Below, one piece after another: positions 54,116-62,337 of a stretch of 62,337 nucleotides of DNA. This DNA comes from Flagellimonas abyssi (GTDB lineage Bacteria > Bacteroidota > Bacteroidia > Flavobacteriales > Flavobacteriaceae), in the NCBI RefSeq assembly GCF_019457905.1, contig NZ_JAHZSV010000031.1:1-62337 (forward strand), in the 5' to 3' direction. Each line of letters begins with the position of its first letter. Position 1 is the first letter of the stretch. The notes under the pieces are model-generated. The model saw only the letters and a program-made list of their open reading frames with translations, made no database searches and was not told the origin of the DNA. Both the position numbers and the translations under genes were made by a program.

Positions 54116-55132
54116 ATGAATTCAGCGGATATCACGACAGTAAAGTCGATTCTTTCCCAACCTCAAAAGATAGCGATCATACCCCACAGAAATCCTGACG
54201 GAGATGCCATCGGGTCCTGCTTGGCACTATATGGATTTTTAAAGAAAAAGGGGCATACCGTACATGTGGTCGCTCCAAATGACTATCCAAAATTCCTTAA
54301 ATGGATGCCGGAGAACGATACCGTTATCAATTTTGAGAGGGAAAATCCAAAGGCAAAAGAAGTTATCAATGAAGCTTCTGTAATTTTTACCTTGGATTTT
54401 AACGACCTTTCCCGTGTTGGGCAAATGGAACAGGTCTTGAAAGAGGCGAGCGCCGATTTTATAATGATAGACCACCACCAACAACCGAGCGATTATGCAA
54501 TGGTGACCTATTCCGATGTGACCATGAGCTCTACCTGCGAGATGGTATACAACTTTATTGATTTTTTAGGTGAAACCGACCAAATTGATGCCGATATGGC
54601 CACAAACCTGTACACGGGCATTATGACGGACACAGGTTCCTTTAAGTACCGTTCCACATCCAGCAAAACGCACCGCGTAGTGGCCGAACTTATTGACAAA
54701 GGAGCTGACAATATGGCGATTCACCAAGAGGTTTTTGACACCAATTCTCCCTCTCGTCTACATTTGCTAGGCGTGGCACTAAGCAACATGGTGATTCTGC
54801 CCGAATATAGAACCGCTTACATTACCCTAACCCAAGACGAGCTGGACCAGTACGACTTTAAAAAAGGTGATACAGAAGGTTTTGTAAATTACGGCCTAAC
54901 TTTGGAAGGGATTATTTTCGCTCTTATTTTTATCGAAAACCGGGAAGAGGGCATTATTAAAATTTCCTTGCGTTCCATAGGGGATTTTTCTGTTAACGAA
55001 TTTGCAAGAGCTCATTTTAATGGAGGCGGACATACCAATGCGGCAGGAGGAAGAAGCGAAACCAGTATGGACGAGACCATTTCCAGATTCAACGATATTT
55101 TAAAAACGTATAAAGACAAATTGAATCCATGA
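54116..55132 (+). CDS. DHH/DHHA1 phosphoesterase (NrnA-like oligoribonuclease/pAp phosphatase)
   Basis: A 338-residue cytoplasmic enzyme. The DHH domain motifs are PHRNPDGDAIGSCLAL (about 24-39), TLDFNDLSRVG and the name-giving IDHHQQP (about 121-127), then MTDTGSFKY. The DHHA1 domain ends with the substrate-binding FNGGGHTNAAGG. NrnA-type enzymes degrade very short RNA and remove the 3' phosphate of pAp. It overlaps gldI by 4 bp (ATGA), suggesting co-translation. Confidence 0.9.
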   Translation: MNSADITTVKSILSQPQKIAIIPHRNPDGDAIGSCLALYGFLKKKGHTVHVVAPNDYPKFLKWMPENDTVINFERENPKAKEVINEASVIFTLDFNDLSRVGQMEQVLKEASADFIMIDHHQQPSDYAMVTYSDVTMSSTCEMVYNFIDFLGETDQIDADMATNLYTGIMTDTGSFKYRSTSSKTHRVVAELIDKGADNMAIHQEVFDTNSPSRLHLLGVALSNMVILPEYRTAYITLTQDELDQYDFKKGDTEGFVNYGLTLEGIIFALIFIENREEGIIKISLRSIGDFSVNEFARAHFNGGGHTNAAGGRSETSMDETISRFNDILKTYKDKLNP

Positions 55133-55677
55133 GATTTTTTCTAGCCGTTCTGTTGGTTATATCTGTTGCAAGTTGTGGGGGTCCGGAACCGAGAAGACCT
55201 GTAGAGGTTAAATCCGGTAGTTTCTTCAAGGAATCCATTGAGCGCACCAAAAAATTATTGGCCGAGGAAGAAAAAGCAATTCAGGAAATCATTTCCAAGG
55301 ATACAGTCCACGAGTATATGTCGAACCCAAATGGGTTTTGGTATTATTACGAGACCAAGAACGACACTGCCACCTATCAATTAAAGTCGGGCGACCAGAT
55401 TTTGTTTTCTTATAATTTGATGAACTTGGAAGGTGACACCATTTATACAGTAGAAGAAATCGGGCCTAAATCTCATGTTATCGACAAACAGCAGCTGTTT
55501 CCAGGTCTTCAAAACGCCGTGAAGCTGTTAAAAATAAATGAGAAGGCCACATTTTTGTTCCCTTCCCCCCTAGCTTTTGGCTATCAAGGCGACAATAAGG
55601 CCATTGGACCAAAAACACCACTTAAATCATCTGTAGAATTACATACAATCATTATAGACAACGACAGTTTAAACTAA
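55129..55677 (+). CDS. gldI: Gliding motility lipoprotein GldI, FKBP-type peptidyl-prolyl isomerase
   Basis: A 182-residue lipoprotein (MRFFLAVLLVISVASC, Cys16). After a charged helix (SFFKESIERTKKLLAEEEKAI) comes an FKBP domain: SGDQILFSYNLMNLEGDTIYT, PGLQNAVKLLKINEKATFLFPSPLAFGYQGD and SVELHTIII. GldI is needed for gliding in Flavobacterium johnsoniae and probably helps fold periplasmic parts of the gliding/T9SS machinery. It fits with the T9SS-targeted giant adhesin at 3587-11902. It is followed after 11 bp by another folding catalyst. Confidence 0.9.
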   Translation: MRFFLAVLLVISVASCGGPEPRRPVEVKSGSFFKESIERTKKLLAEEEKAIQEIISKDTVHEYMSNPNGFWYYYETKNDTATYQLKSGDQILFSYNLMNLEGDTIYTVEEIGPKSHVIDKQQLFPGLQNAVKLLKINEKATFLFPSPLAFGYQGDNKAIGPKTPLKSSVELHTIIIDNDSLN

Positions 55678-55688
55678 ATTCATTAACC

Positions 55689-56792
55689 ATGAAGAAATTA
55701 TTTTACATTATACCATTATTCCTCCTCGTTATCATGGGGTGCAAATCGAGCAAATATGCCGATTTGGGCGATGGTATCTTTGCTGATATCCAAACCACTA
55801 AAGGTGATATCATCATTCAGCTTGAATACAAAAAAACACCTGTTACAGTGGCCAACTTTGTATCCTTGGCAGAAGGAAAAAATCCATTTGTAAACGATGA
55901 GTATAAGGATAAAAAATTCTATGATGGAATTGTTTTTCATAGGGTCATTAAAGATTTTATGATTCAAGGAGGAGACCCAACCGGAAGTGGAAGCGGAAAT
56001 ATTGGATACACGTTCAAAGATGAATTCAATGATTCCTTGAGACACTCCAAAAAAGGTATCCTTTCCATGGCCAACAGGGGTCCTAAAACCAATAGCAGTC
56101 AATTTTTCATCACCCACAAGGCCACGCCTTGGTTGGACGACAAGCACACCGTTTTTGGTGAAGTAGTTGCGGGAATGGACGTTGTGGACACAATTGCTAG
56201 CGTTGAAACCGGCGCTCAGGACAGACCAAAAACAGACGTTGTGATGAATCACGTAGAAATTGTGCGTAACGGCAAGGATGCCAAACAATTTGACGCTGTT
56301 AAAATAATGAGCGACTACTTTGAAGAAGCAAAACTAGAGGAAGCCGCATTCAAAAAAATGAAGGAAGATTTGGCCGCCCAATTTGCTGAGCAAATCGACC
56401 AGGCCGAGGAAACTCCAAGTGGATTACGAATTTTAACCTTGAAGGAAGGTGATGGCGAGCAGCCTAAAGTAGGTCAAAAAGTATTGGTAAACTATGCAGG
56501 TTGGTTATTCAACGCAGATTTGTTCGACAGCAATATTCAAGAAATTGCTGAACAATTCAACCAACTGAACCCTGGTAGGAGAGATCAGGGCGGATATCGT
56601 CCATTTCCTATGGACTACAGCCCAGATGCCCAATTGGCTGCAGGCTTCCGTGAAGGATTGTTGACCATGAAAGTTGGGGATAAAGTTCGTTTGTTCATCC
56701 CTCCACATTTAGGGTATGGCGACAACGATTACGGTCCTATCCCTGGTGGTTCGACCTTAGTTTTTGATATAGAAATAGTTGGAATCCAATAA
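55689..56792 (+). CDS. Cyclophilin-FKBP fusion peptidyl-prolyl isomerase lipoprotein
   Basis: A 367-residue lipoprotein (MKKLFYIIPLFLLVIMGC, Cys18) with two unrelated prolyl isomerase domains. The cyclophilin part (about 30-200) shows IFADIQTTKGDIIIQLEYKKTPVTVANFV, FHRVIKDFMIQGGDPTGSGSG, GILSMANRGPKTNSSQFFIT and WLDDKHTVFGEV. A helical linker (about 200-250) leads to an FKBP part (about 255-367) with VGQKVLVNYAGWLF, AGFREGLLTMKVGDKVRLFIPPHLGYGDNDYG and LVFDIEIVGI. It should act in the periplasm. Confidence 0.92.
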   Translation: MKKLFYIIPLFLLVIMGCKSSKYADLGDGIFADIQTTKGDIIIQLEYKKTPVTVANFVSLAEGKNPFVNDEYKDKKFYDGIVFHRVIKDFMIQGGDPTGSGSGNIGYTFKDEFNDSLRHSKKGILSMANRGPKTNSSQFFITHKATPWLDDKHTVFGEVVAGMDVVDTIASVETGAQDRPKTDVVMNHVEIVRNGKDAKQFDAVKIMSDYFEEAKLEEAAFKKMKEDLAAQFAEQIDQAEETPSGLRILTLKEGDGEQPKVGQKVLVNYAGWLFNADLFDSNIQEIAEQFNQLNPGRRDQGGYRPFPMDYSPDAQLAAGFREGLLTMKVGDKVRLFIPPHLGYGDNDYGPIPGGSTLVFDIEIVGIQ

Positions 56793-56814
56793 TAAAATTC
56801 CAAAAGCATAACTT

Positions 56815-56847
56815 AAAAAAAGCCGTACTTTTCCGTGCGGCTTTTTT
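56815..56847 (+). terminator. Rho-independent terminator after the nrnA-gldI-PPIase unit
   Basis: AGCCGTAC (56821-56828) pairs with GTGCGGCT (56835-56842), one G-T wobble, with a 6-nt loop; an A run precedes and a T run (TTTTTT) follows. It lies 29 bp beyond the PPIase stop. Confidence 0.87.
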
Positions 56848-56878
56848 ATTTGCCGTAAAAACAAACTGCTCAATTTTG

Positions 56879-57952
56879 ATGAGACAAAAAACCAAGACAA
56901 TTATTGCGATTGCACTCCCAGTTCAAATCATTTTGGTCAAATGGATAGGTAGTTATCCCAACATTGTTGAAGCGTATTACAGTAATGGAATATATCCCTA
57001 CATCTCAAGTTTTCTAAGAATACTTTTTGGCTGGATTCCATTTTCATTTGGGGACATACTCTATACCTTAATTGTACTGGTGGCCATCCGGTATATCTAT
57101 AAAAACTGGAGAAGCATCAAGCAAAGACCTCTTTTTTTCCTAAAGGATATTGTCGTCTCACTTTCCGTAGTATTCTTTCTTTTTCATCTGCTTTGGGGCA
57201 TGAACTACCACCGCCAACCCATCACTTGGAAGCTCAACCTTGAACATGAATATACGGTCGACGAACTGGTTGAACTGACACGGTTCATTGTAAAACAAAC
57301 GAATCAATATCAAATGGAACTTACCGGAGATACCATCTCTCCTGTCCATATCCCCTACTCAAAAAAGGAAATCTTTGCCAAAACCGAAGAAGCCTATGTC
57401 AACTTTGCAGAGCAATATCCCGATTTCGGATATCAACATCTCAGTCTAAAATCATCCATTTATAGCATACCCTTAACTTTTATGGGATATGGCGGCTACC
57501 TGAACCCTTTTACCAATGAGGCACAAGTGAATGGCGCTACCCCAAAATTTAGACTGCCCACCGTAAGCTGTCACGAAGTAGGCCATCAACTAGGGTACTC
57601 AGCTGAGGGAGCCACTAATTTTATTGGCTATTTGGTCACATCACAGAGCAATGACACCTACTTTAAATACTCTGCTTATAACCACGCCCTAGGATACTGC
57701 CTTACCGACCTTTTTCATAAGGATGAAGAAAAGTATAATGAGATTGTGGGCACCATCAACATGGGGGTAAAAGAAAATTTTAATGAATTACGCGAGTTTT
57801 GGAAAAAATATGAGAATCCTATGGAACCCATATTCAAATCCGTGTTCAACACTTTTTTAAAGGCGAACAACCAAAAAGATGGCATCAAAAGTTACAATGC
57901 GGTCGTAGGTCTTATTATCAACTACAGAAAACAACAAATCGGTATTCAATAA
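56879..57952 (+). CDS. DUF3810 membrane protein with HExxH motif
   Basis: A 357-residue protein of unknown function. The first about 110 residues hold three transmembrane segments (IIAIALPVQIILVKWIG; SFGDILYTLIVLVAIRYI; VVSLSVVFFLFHLLWGM). The rest is largely extracytoplasmic and carries SCHEVGHQLGYSAEGATNF, with HEVGH at residues 232-236, the zinc-binding HExxH of metallopeptidases. The nearby Glu in SAEGATNF is a candidate third ligand. It looks like a membrane-anchored metalloprotease. The frame opens one codon earlier at TTG; the ATG at 56879 is preferred. Confidence 0.82.
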   Translation: MRQKTKTIIAIALPVQIILVKWIGSYPNIVEAYYSNGIYPYISSFLRILFGWIPFSFGDILYTLIVLVAIRYIYKNWRSIKQRPLFFLKDIVVSLSVVFFLFHLLWGMNYHRQPITWKLNLEHEYTVDELVELTRFIVKQTNQYQMELTGDTISPVHIPYSKKEIFAKTEEAYVNFAEQYPDFGYQHLSLKSSIYSIPLTFMGYGGYLNPFTNEAQVNGATPKFRLPTVSCHEVGHQLGYSAEGATNFIGYLVTSQSNDTYFKYSAYNHALGYCLTDLFHKDEEKYNEIVGTINMGVKENFNELREFWKKYENPMEPIFKSVFNTFLKANNQKDGIKSYNAVVGLIINYRKQQIGIQ

Positions 57953-57955
57953 GAC

Positions 57956-57986
57956 TTGTAGAGTCCTTGAAGTTGCGTTATATTTA
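57956..57986 (+). promoter_or_regulatory. Predicted promoter of the amidohydrolase pair
   Basis: TTG (57956-57958) and TATATTTA (57979-57986) lie 20 bp apart, one base off the TAnnTTTG consensus. The ATG is 25 bp downstream of the box. Confidence 0.4.
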
Positions 57987-58011
57987 AACCGACTAATTCA
58001 ATTCAAACCTT

Positions 58012-60957
58012 ATGAAACTTAAACTTTTAGCGCTGCTATTCTTTGTAGGCAGCGTTTCTTTGTTTGCACAGGATTACTTTCCAATCAATGACGGTGTAAA
58101 GGCAAAGAAAAACAACAATTACACGGCATTTACCAATGCCAAGATCTATGTAACCCCGACCCAAGTTATCAACAAGGGTACTTTGCTGATCCAGAATGGT
58201 AAAGTAGTACAAGTTGGTAAATCCGTAAACATCCCAAAAAATGCAGTGGTCGAGGATATGAGCGGTAAGTCCATTTACCCCTCGTTTATCGATGTGCTTT
58301 CCGGTTTTGGGGTAAAACTTCCCAAAGAAGCCAGTGGCGGCGGAAGGTCTGCACAATATGGCCCATCCAGGGAAGGGTTTTATTGGAACGACCACATTAT
58401 GCCGGAAAACGATGCCATCAGCAGTTTTGAGTATGATAAAAAACAGGCCGAGGAGTTGAGAAATGCCGGTTTTGGAACCATCAATGCCCATATTGAAGAT
58501 GGTATTGCCAGAGGAACAGGAGTTTTGGTCGCTCTGAACGACGAAGCTTCCGAAGCCCAACGTATCCTTTCCGATAAATCGGCACAATACTTTTCTTTTG
58601 AGAAAAGCCAAGCATCCAGACAATCATACCCAGGTTCATTGATGGGCGCAATGGCCCTAATGAGACAGGTATATTATGATATGGATTGGTACAGCAAGGG
58701 CAATGTGGACACCAAAGATCGTTCTTTGGAAGCACTTATTGCCAATAAAGGACTAACCCAGATTTATGTTGCCGGTGATAATGGCAACGTATTGAGAGCC
58801 GATAAAATCGGTGACCTTTTTGGAATACAGTACACCATTTTAGGCGGTGGTGATGAATACGAGCGCATCGAGGAAATCAAAGCCACTAATGCCAAATTGA
58901 TTCTACCCGTTGATTTCCCGGATGCGTTTGACGTATCTAACCCTTATCAAGCAAAATATATTGCTTTAAAAGATATGAGACATTGGAACTTGGCACCCTC
59001 CAACCCAAAAGTATTGGCGGACAACGGAGTCGAGTTTTCCATCACCCTGCACGGACTCAAGTCTCCAAAAGATTTAAAAGACAAAATAATGAAGGCTATT
59101 ACTTATGGTCTTCCAGAAACCAAAGCACTAGAGGCCCTTACCACAATCCCTGCTTCAATATTGGGTAAATCCAATGAAATAGGGTCCTTGCAACCTGGTA
59201 GCCAAGCCAATTTCCTGATTACCTCTGGCGATATTTTCGACAAAGGGACTACTCTTTATGAGAACTGGGTACAAGGAACCAAGAATATTGTGGAGAGCAT
59301 GGACGTAATCGATATTAGAGGTGATTACGACCTTACAGTTAACGGAAGTACATATAAAGTTTCCTTGACTGGCGATGCCGATAAACCAAAGGCTGAAATC
59401 AAAAAAGGAGAAGAGAAGGTTGATTCCAAAATCGACTATTCCGCCGACTGGCTAAATATATCCTTTAGTGATGACAATATCGGTTCTTACCGATGGGTAG
59501 CACAGGTTATGCCTGGCAACAACAGCATAAAAGGCACCATAGTCCTTCCCAATGGAGATGAAACTACCGCTACAATGACCAAGACATCTCCTTTTGAAGA
59601 AAAAGCAGAAGAAGATGAAACCGCAGAAAAGCCACAGCTTATGGCCGTTACCTATCCAAATGTAGGATATGGTTTTAAAGAAAAACCCAAACAGGAAAGT
59701 ATTTTGTTCAAAAACGCCACAGTCTGGACCGGGGAGAGCATTTTGGAAAATACAGATGTGCTGATCAAAAACGGGGAAATTTCCAAAGTTGGAAAAGACC
59801 TAAGAGCTGGAGGAGCCACAGTTGTTGATGCTACAGGTAAGCACTTAACGGCTGGAATTATTGACGAGCACACCCACATTGCAGCATTGGCCATTAACGA
59901 AGGGGGACACAATTCATCTGCCGAAGTACGTATGGAAGACGTAATCGACCCCAAAGACGTTGCCATTTACCGCGATTTGGCGGGAGGTGTTACCACTGCC
60001 CAGTTGTTGCACGGTTCAGCCAACCCGATTGGTGGGCAATCCGCCATTATACGAATGAAATGGGGAGAAAGTGCCGAGGATATGGTATTTGACAACTCAC
60101 CCAAGTTCATCAAGTTTGCTTTGGGAGAAAATGTAAAGCAGTCCAACTGGGGCAGCTACTCACGTTTCCCACAGACAAGAATGGGAGTTGAACAGGTGTA
60201 TACCGACTACTTCCAACGCGCCAAGGAATATGATGAAAAGAAAAAGAGCGGAGAGCCTTATCGCCATGATGAGGAAATGGAGACCTTGGCCGAAATATTG
60301 AACGGAGAGCGTTTCATTTCTTGTCATTCCTATGTACAGAGCGAAATCAACATGATGATGAAAGTCGCAGAAAAGTTTGGTTTCCGAGTGAACACCTTCA
60401 CACACATTTTGGAAGGTTACAAAGTAGCCGACAAAATGGCCGAGCATGGAGTTGGTGGAGGTACATTTAGTGACTGGTGGGCCTACAAATACGAAGTGAA
60501 CGACGCCATTCCCTACAATGCTGCCATCATGACAAGCCAAGGTGTGACGGTTGCCATCAACAGCGATGATGCCGAAATGTCCAGAAGATTGAACCAAGAA
60601 GCGGGCAAGACCGTCAAATATGGAGGGATGTCAGAAATTGAAGCTTGGAAAATGGTCACGCTGAACCCAGCCAAACTACTTCACTTGGACGACCGCGTAG
60701 GAAGTATCGAGGAAGGCAAGGATGCCGATGTTGTGCTATGGAGCGATCATCCATTATCCGTTTATGCAAAAGCTGAGAAAACTTTGATTGAAGGAAAAGT
60801 ATATTTTGACTTGGAAAAGGACAAAAAACTAAGAGAATCCATCAAAAAGGAACGTAACCAGTTGATTGGAATGATGCTGAACGAGAACAAAAAAGGAGGA
60901 AAGTCCAGAACTCCTGTGCAGAGCAAGAAAGAAGAATTTAATTGTGACACCCTTTAA
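58012..60957 (+). CDS. Secreted double-domain amidohydrolase family protein
   Basis: A 981-residue exported protein (signal about 1-20, ending VSLFAQD) made of two amidohydrolase units. The N-terminal unit (about 40-470) has the composite beta-sandwich start (FTNAKIYVTPTQVINKGTLLIQNGKVVQVG) but SIYPSFIDVLSGFG where active members have GFIDxHxH, so its metal site seems lost. The C-terminal unit (about 560-960) has AGIIDEHTHIAAL (His pair near residue 618), then FISCHSYVQ, NTFTHILEG and AINSDDAEMSRR, a full set of metal ligands. Its substrate could be a peptide, ureide or lactam. The next gene is a relative. Confidence 0.88.
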   Translation: MKLKLLALLFFVGSVSLFAQDYFPINDGVKAKKNNNYTAFTNAKIYVTPTQVINKGTLLIQNGKVVQVGKSVNIPKNAVVEDMSGKSIYPSFIDVLSGFGVKLPKEASGGGRSAQYGPSREGFYWNDHIMPENDAISSFEYDKKQAEELRNAGFGTINAHIEDGIARGTGVLVALNDEASEAQRILSDKSAQYFSFEKSQASRQSYPGSLMGAMALMRQVYYDMDWYSKGNVDTKDRSLEALIANKGLTQIYVAGDNGNVLRADKIGDLFGIQYTILGGGDEYERIEEIKATNAKLILPVDFPDAFDVSNPYQAKYIALKDMRHWNLAPSNPKVLADNGVEFSITLHGLKSPKDLKDKIMKAITYGLPETKALEALTTIPASILGKSNEIGSLQPGSQANFLITSGDIFDKGTTLYENWVQGTKNIVESMDVIDIRGDYDLTVNGSTYKVSLTGDADKPKAEIKKGEEKVDSKIDYSADWLNISFSDDNIGSYRWVAQVMPGNNSIKGTIVLPNGDETTATMTKTSPFEEKAEEDETAEKPQLMAVTYPNVGYGFKEKPKQESILFKNATVWTGESILENTDVLIKNGEISKVGKDLRAGGATVVDATGKHLTAGIIDEHTHIAALAINEGGHNSSAEVRMEDVIDPKDVAIYRDLAGGVTTAQLLHGSANPIGGQSAIIRMKWGESAEDMVFDNSPKFIKFALGENVKQSNWGSYSRFPQTRMGVEQVYTDYFQRAKEYDEKKKSGEPYRHDEEMETLAEILNGERFISCHSYVQSEINMMMKVAEKFGFRVNTFTHILEGYKVADKMAEHGVGGGTFSDWWAYKYEVNDAIPYNAAIMTSQGVTVAINSDDAEMSRRLNQEAGKTVKYGGMSEIEAWKMVTLNPAKLLHLDDRVGSIEEGKDADVVLWSDHPLSVYAKAEKTLIEGKVYFDLEKDKKLRESIKKERNQLIGMMLNENKKGGKSRTPVQSKKEEFNCDTL

Positions 60958-60967
60958 AAAATAGACC

Positions 60968-62266
60968 ATGAAAAAAATATTTTTAATCATAGCAATTGTT
61001 TTTGGGGTTTCATTGAACGCACAGCAGACCCCTGCCCCGCCTCAATCCGAACAAATTGCCATTATTGGTGCCACAGCCCATATTGGCAATGGAGAGGTGA
61101 TAGAGAACTGTACCATCATTTTTAAGGATGGAAAAATTACCGCTATCGGTTCAGGTTTGATGGCCCCGACCATTGGGACCATGATCAATGCCGAAGGCAA
61201 ACACGTGTATCCAGGTTTCATCGCACCATCCAAATCACTTGGTTTGGTAGAGGTCGATGCCGTTAGGGCCAGTGACGACCAAGACGAAATCGGAGAAATG
61301 ATTCCACATGTACGCAGTTTAATCGCATACAATGCAGAATCCAAAGTTGTTGAAAGTATGCGCCCCAACGGCGTACTTATCGGACAGGTAACCCCTGTTG
61401 GAGGCACCATTTCCGGAACTTCAAGTATTGTTCAGTTCGATGCTTGGAACTGGGAAGACGCAGCAGTCAAAACAGATGATGGCATCCACATGAACTGGCC
61501 TAACTTTTTTAGAAGAGGCCGTTGGTGGGCTGGTGAAGAAAGAGGTTTCATTCCAAACAAAGAGTATGGCAAAGAAATGGCCGACATTGAAATGTTCTTC
61601 CAAAATTCCATTGCCTACGGAAAAGCCAGTGAGGATGAAAAGAACTTGCCATTTGCCGCTATGCAGGGCTTGTTCGATGGTTCCCAGCGTCTCTACATCC
61701 ATGCAGATGGTGAAAAAGAAATGACCGATGCCGTGACAATGGCCAAGGAAATGGGTGTTAAAAACGTAGTGATTGTGGGTGGATATAGAGCCAATAAAAT
61801 TGTAGACCTTCTGAAAGAACATAATATTCCTGTTTTGGTCGAGCGCACACATGCATTGCCAAGTTTTGAAGACGATGATTACGATATCACCTATAAATTG
61901 CCAAAATTATTGGTAGATGCCGGCCTTTTGGTTGGGTTGCAAAATGAAGATGCCGCCAATTTCCAAGTGAGGAACCTTGCCTTTTATGCAGGACAAACCG
62001 TAGCCCAAGGATTGGATAAAGAGACCGCCCTTCAATTGATAACCGGAAATACGGCCAAAATTCTTGGAATTGATGATATGTACGGAACCTTGGAAGAAGG
62101 TAAAAGCGCAACACTGTTCATCTCCGAAGGTGACGCCTTGGACATGAGGACCAACAAACTTACCAAAGCCTACATCGATGGCAGGGACGTTTCATTGGAA
62201 ACCCACCAGACCGAACTTTGGAAACGGTATATGGGCAAATACGAAAGAGAAAAGGAAGGACAATAG
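60968..62266 (+). CDS. Secreted amidohydrolase family protein lacking the HxH metal motif
   Basis: A 432-residue exported protein (signal about 1-19, ending SLNAQQ) related to the N-terminal half of the protein encoded 10 bp upstream. It has the same opening (AIIGATAHIGNGEVIENCTIIFKDGKITAIG) but YPGFIAPSKSLGLVEV in place of GFIDxHxH. It keeps LYIHADGEKEM, a GNTAKILGIDDMYGTLEEGKSATLFI end and GLQNEDAANF where the catalytic Asp is usual. It probably cannot bind metal in the normal way and may be a structural partner of its neighbour, with which it is surely co-transcribed. Confidence 0.85.
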   Translation: MKKIFLIIAIVFGVSLNAQQTPAPPQSEQIAIIGATAHIGNGEVIENCTIIFKDGKITAIGSGLMAPTIGTMINAEGKHVYPGFIAPSKSLGLVEVDAVRASDDQDEIGEMIPHVRSLIAYNAESKVVESMRPNGVLIGQVTPVGGTISGTSSIVQFDAWNWEDAAVKTDDGIHMNWPNFFRRGRWWAGEERGFIPNKEYGKEMADIEMFFQNSIAYGKASEDEKNLPFAAMQGLFDGSQRLYIHADGEKEMTDAVTMAKEMGVKNVVIVGGYRANKIVDLLKEHNIPVLVERTHALPSFEDDDYDITYKLPKLLVDAGLLVGLQNEDAANFQVRNLAFYAGQTVAQGLDKETALQLITGNTAKILGIDDMYGTLEEGKSATLFISEGDALDMRTNKLTKAYIDGRDVSLETHQTELWKRYMGKYEREKEGQ

Positions 62267-62278
62267 ATTTTTCCAAAT

Positions 62279-62302
62279 AAAAAAAGGCGCTCAATTGAGC
62301 AC
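62279..62302 (-). terminator. Minus-strand terminator at the right edge
   Basis: On the minus strand GTGCTC-AATT-GAGCGC forms a 6-bp stem (one G-U), followed by CC and seven T. It points leftward and implies a leftward gene ending just right of the window. Confidence 0.5.
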
Positions 62303-62303
62303 T

Positions 62304-62334
62304 AGTGGTCGGAAGAAATTCCGGCCACTTTAAG
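62304..62334 (+). terminator. Plus-strand terminator after the amidohydrolase pair
   Basis: AGTGGTCGGAA (62304-62314) pairs with TTCCGGCCACT (62319-62329), one G-U wobble, with a GAAA tetraloop. A T-rich but interrupted tail follows. The stop codon of the second amidohydrolase is 38 bp upstream. Confidence 0.6.
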
Positions 62335-62337
62335 TTT

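Overview
The window looks like chromosome from a marine-type member of the Flavobacteriaceae (Bacteroidota). The evidence is a SusC/SusD pair, a type IX secretion (T9SS) type B sorting domain on a giant SprB-repeat protein, a GldI lipoprotein, TAnnTTTG-type promoters, and flavobacterial gene neighbourhoods such as parA-parB-DUF5683-dapB-lepB-wbqC. I cannot name the genus safely; Muricauda/Flagellimonas-like is a guess.

Layout. Positions 1-3398 are one end of an integrated mobilizable or conjugative element: a MobB/BtgB-type relaxase, a BfmA/BtgA-type accessory protein and an IntDOT-like tyrosine recombinase. It abuts the 3' end of a tRNA-Pro(GGG). Positions 3587-11902 hold one 2771-residue secreted SprB-repeat adhesin. 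A PQQ-type sugar dehydrogenase lipoprotein follows at 12055.

Positions 13179-27895 are the most interesting region: a compact muropeptide or amino-sugar utilisation locus. murQ and a DeoR-family regulator run leftward. A NagB-PIG-L fusion, SusC, SusD, a GHL10 glycosidase-like lipoprotein, a GNAT acetyltransferase, an AmpG-like permease, NagZ, a methyltransferase and AnmK run rightward. Together they could take a murein fragment from outer membrane import (SusCD) through inner membrane import (AmpG-like), removal of GlcNAc (NagZ), phosphorylation of anhydroMurNAc (AnmK) and lactyl ether cleavage (MurQ) to fructose-6-phosphate (deacetylase/NagB). The GNAT and methyltransferase are translationally coupled members without an assigned role. 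TTGCA repeats overlap the nagB promoter and are a candidate operator.

Positions 27897-30359 hold a Bcr/CflA efflux pump and a Gfo/Idh/MocA oxidoreductase. Positions 30404-38468 hold a propionyl-CoA carboxylase operon (three genes, leftward) divergent from udk-ftsB/divIC-like-mutA-mutB, which is the propionyl-CoA to succinyl-CoA route without the epimerase. Positions 38603-44385 are the parAB-dapB-lepB housekeeping cluster. Positions 44374-50545 run leftward: EEP phosphatase, two tandem rhomboid proteases, MutL, a small membrane protein, RibH and a TPR membrane protein. Positions 50672-62266 hold recF, a lipoprotein, a DUF721 protein, ndk, a PhoD-like phosphatase, an NrnA-like DHH phosphoesterase, gldI, a cyclophilin-FKBP fusion, a DUF3810 membrane protein with an HExxH motif, and two secreted amidohydrolase-family proteins. 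Coding density is very high and there is no gene-free stretch over 300 bases, apart from 3182-3586, which carries the tRNA and its terminator.
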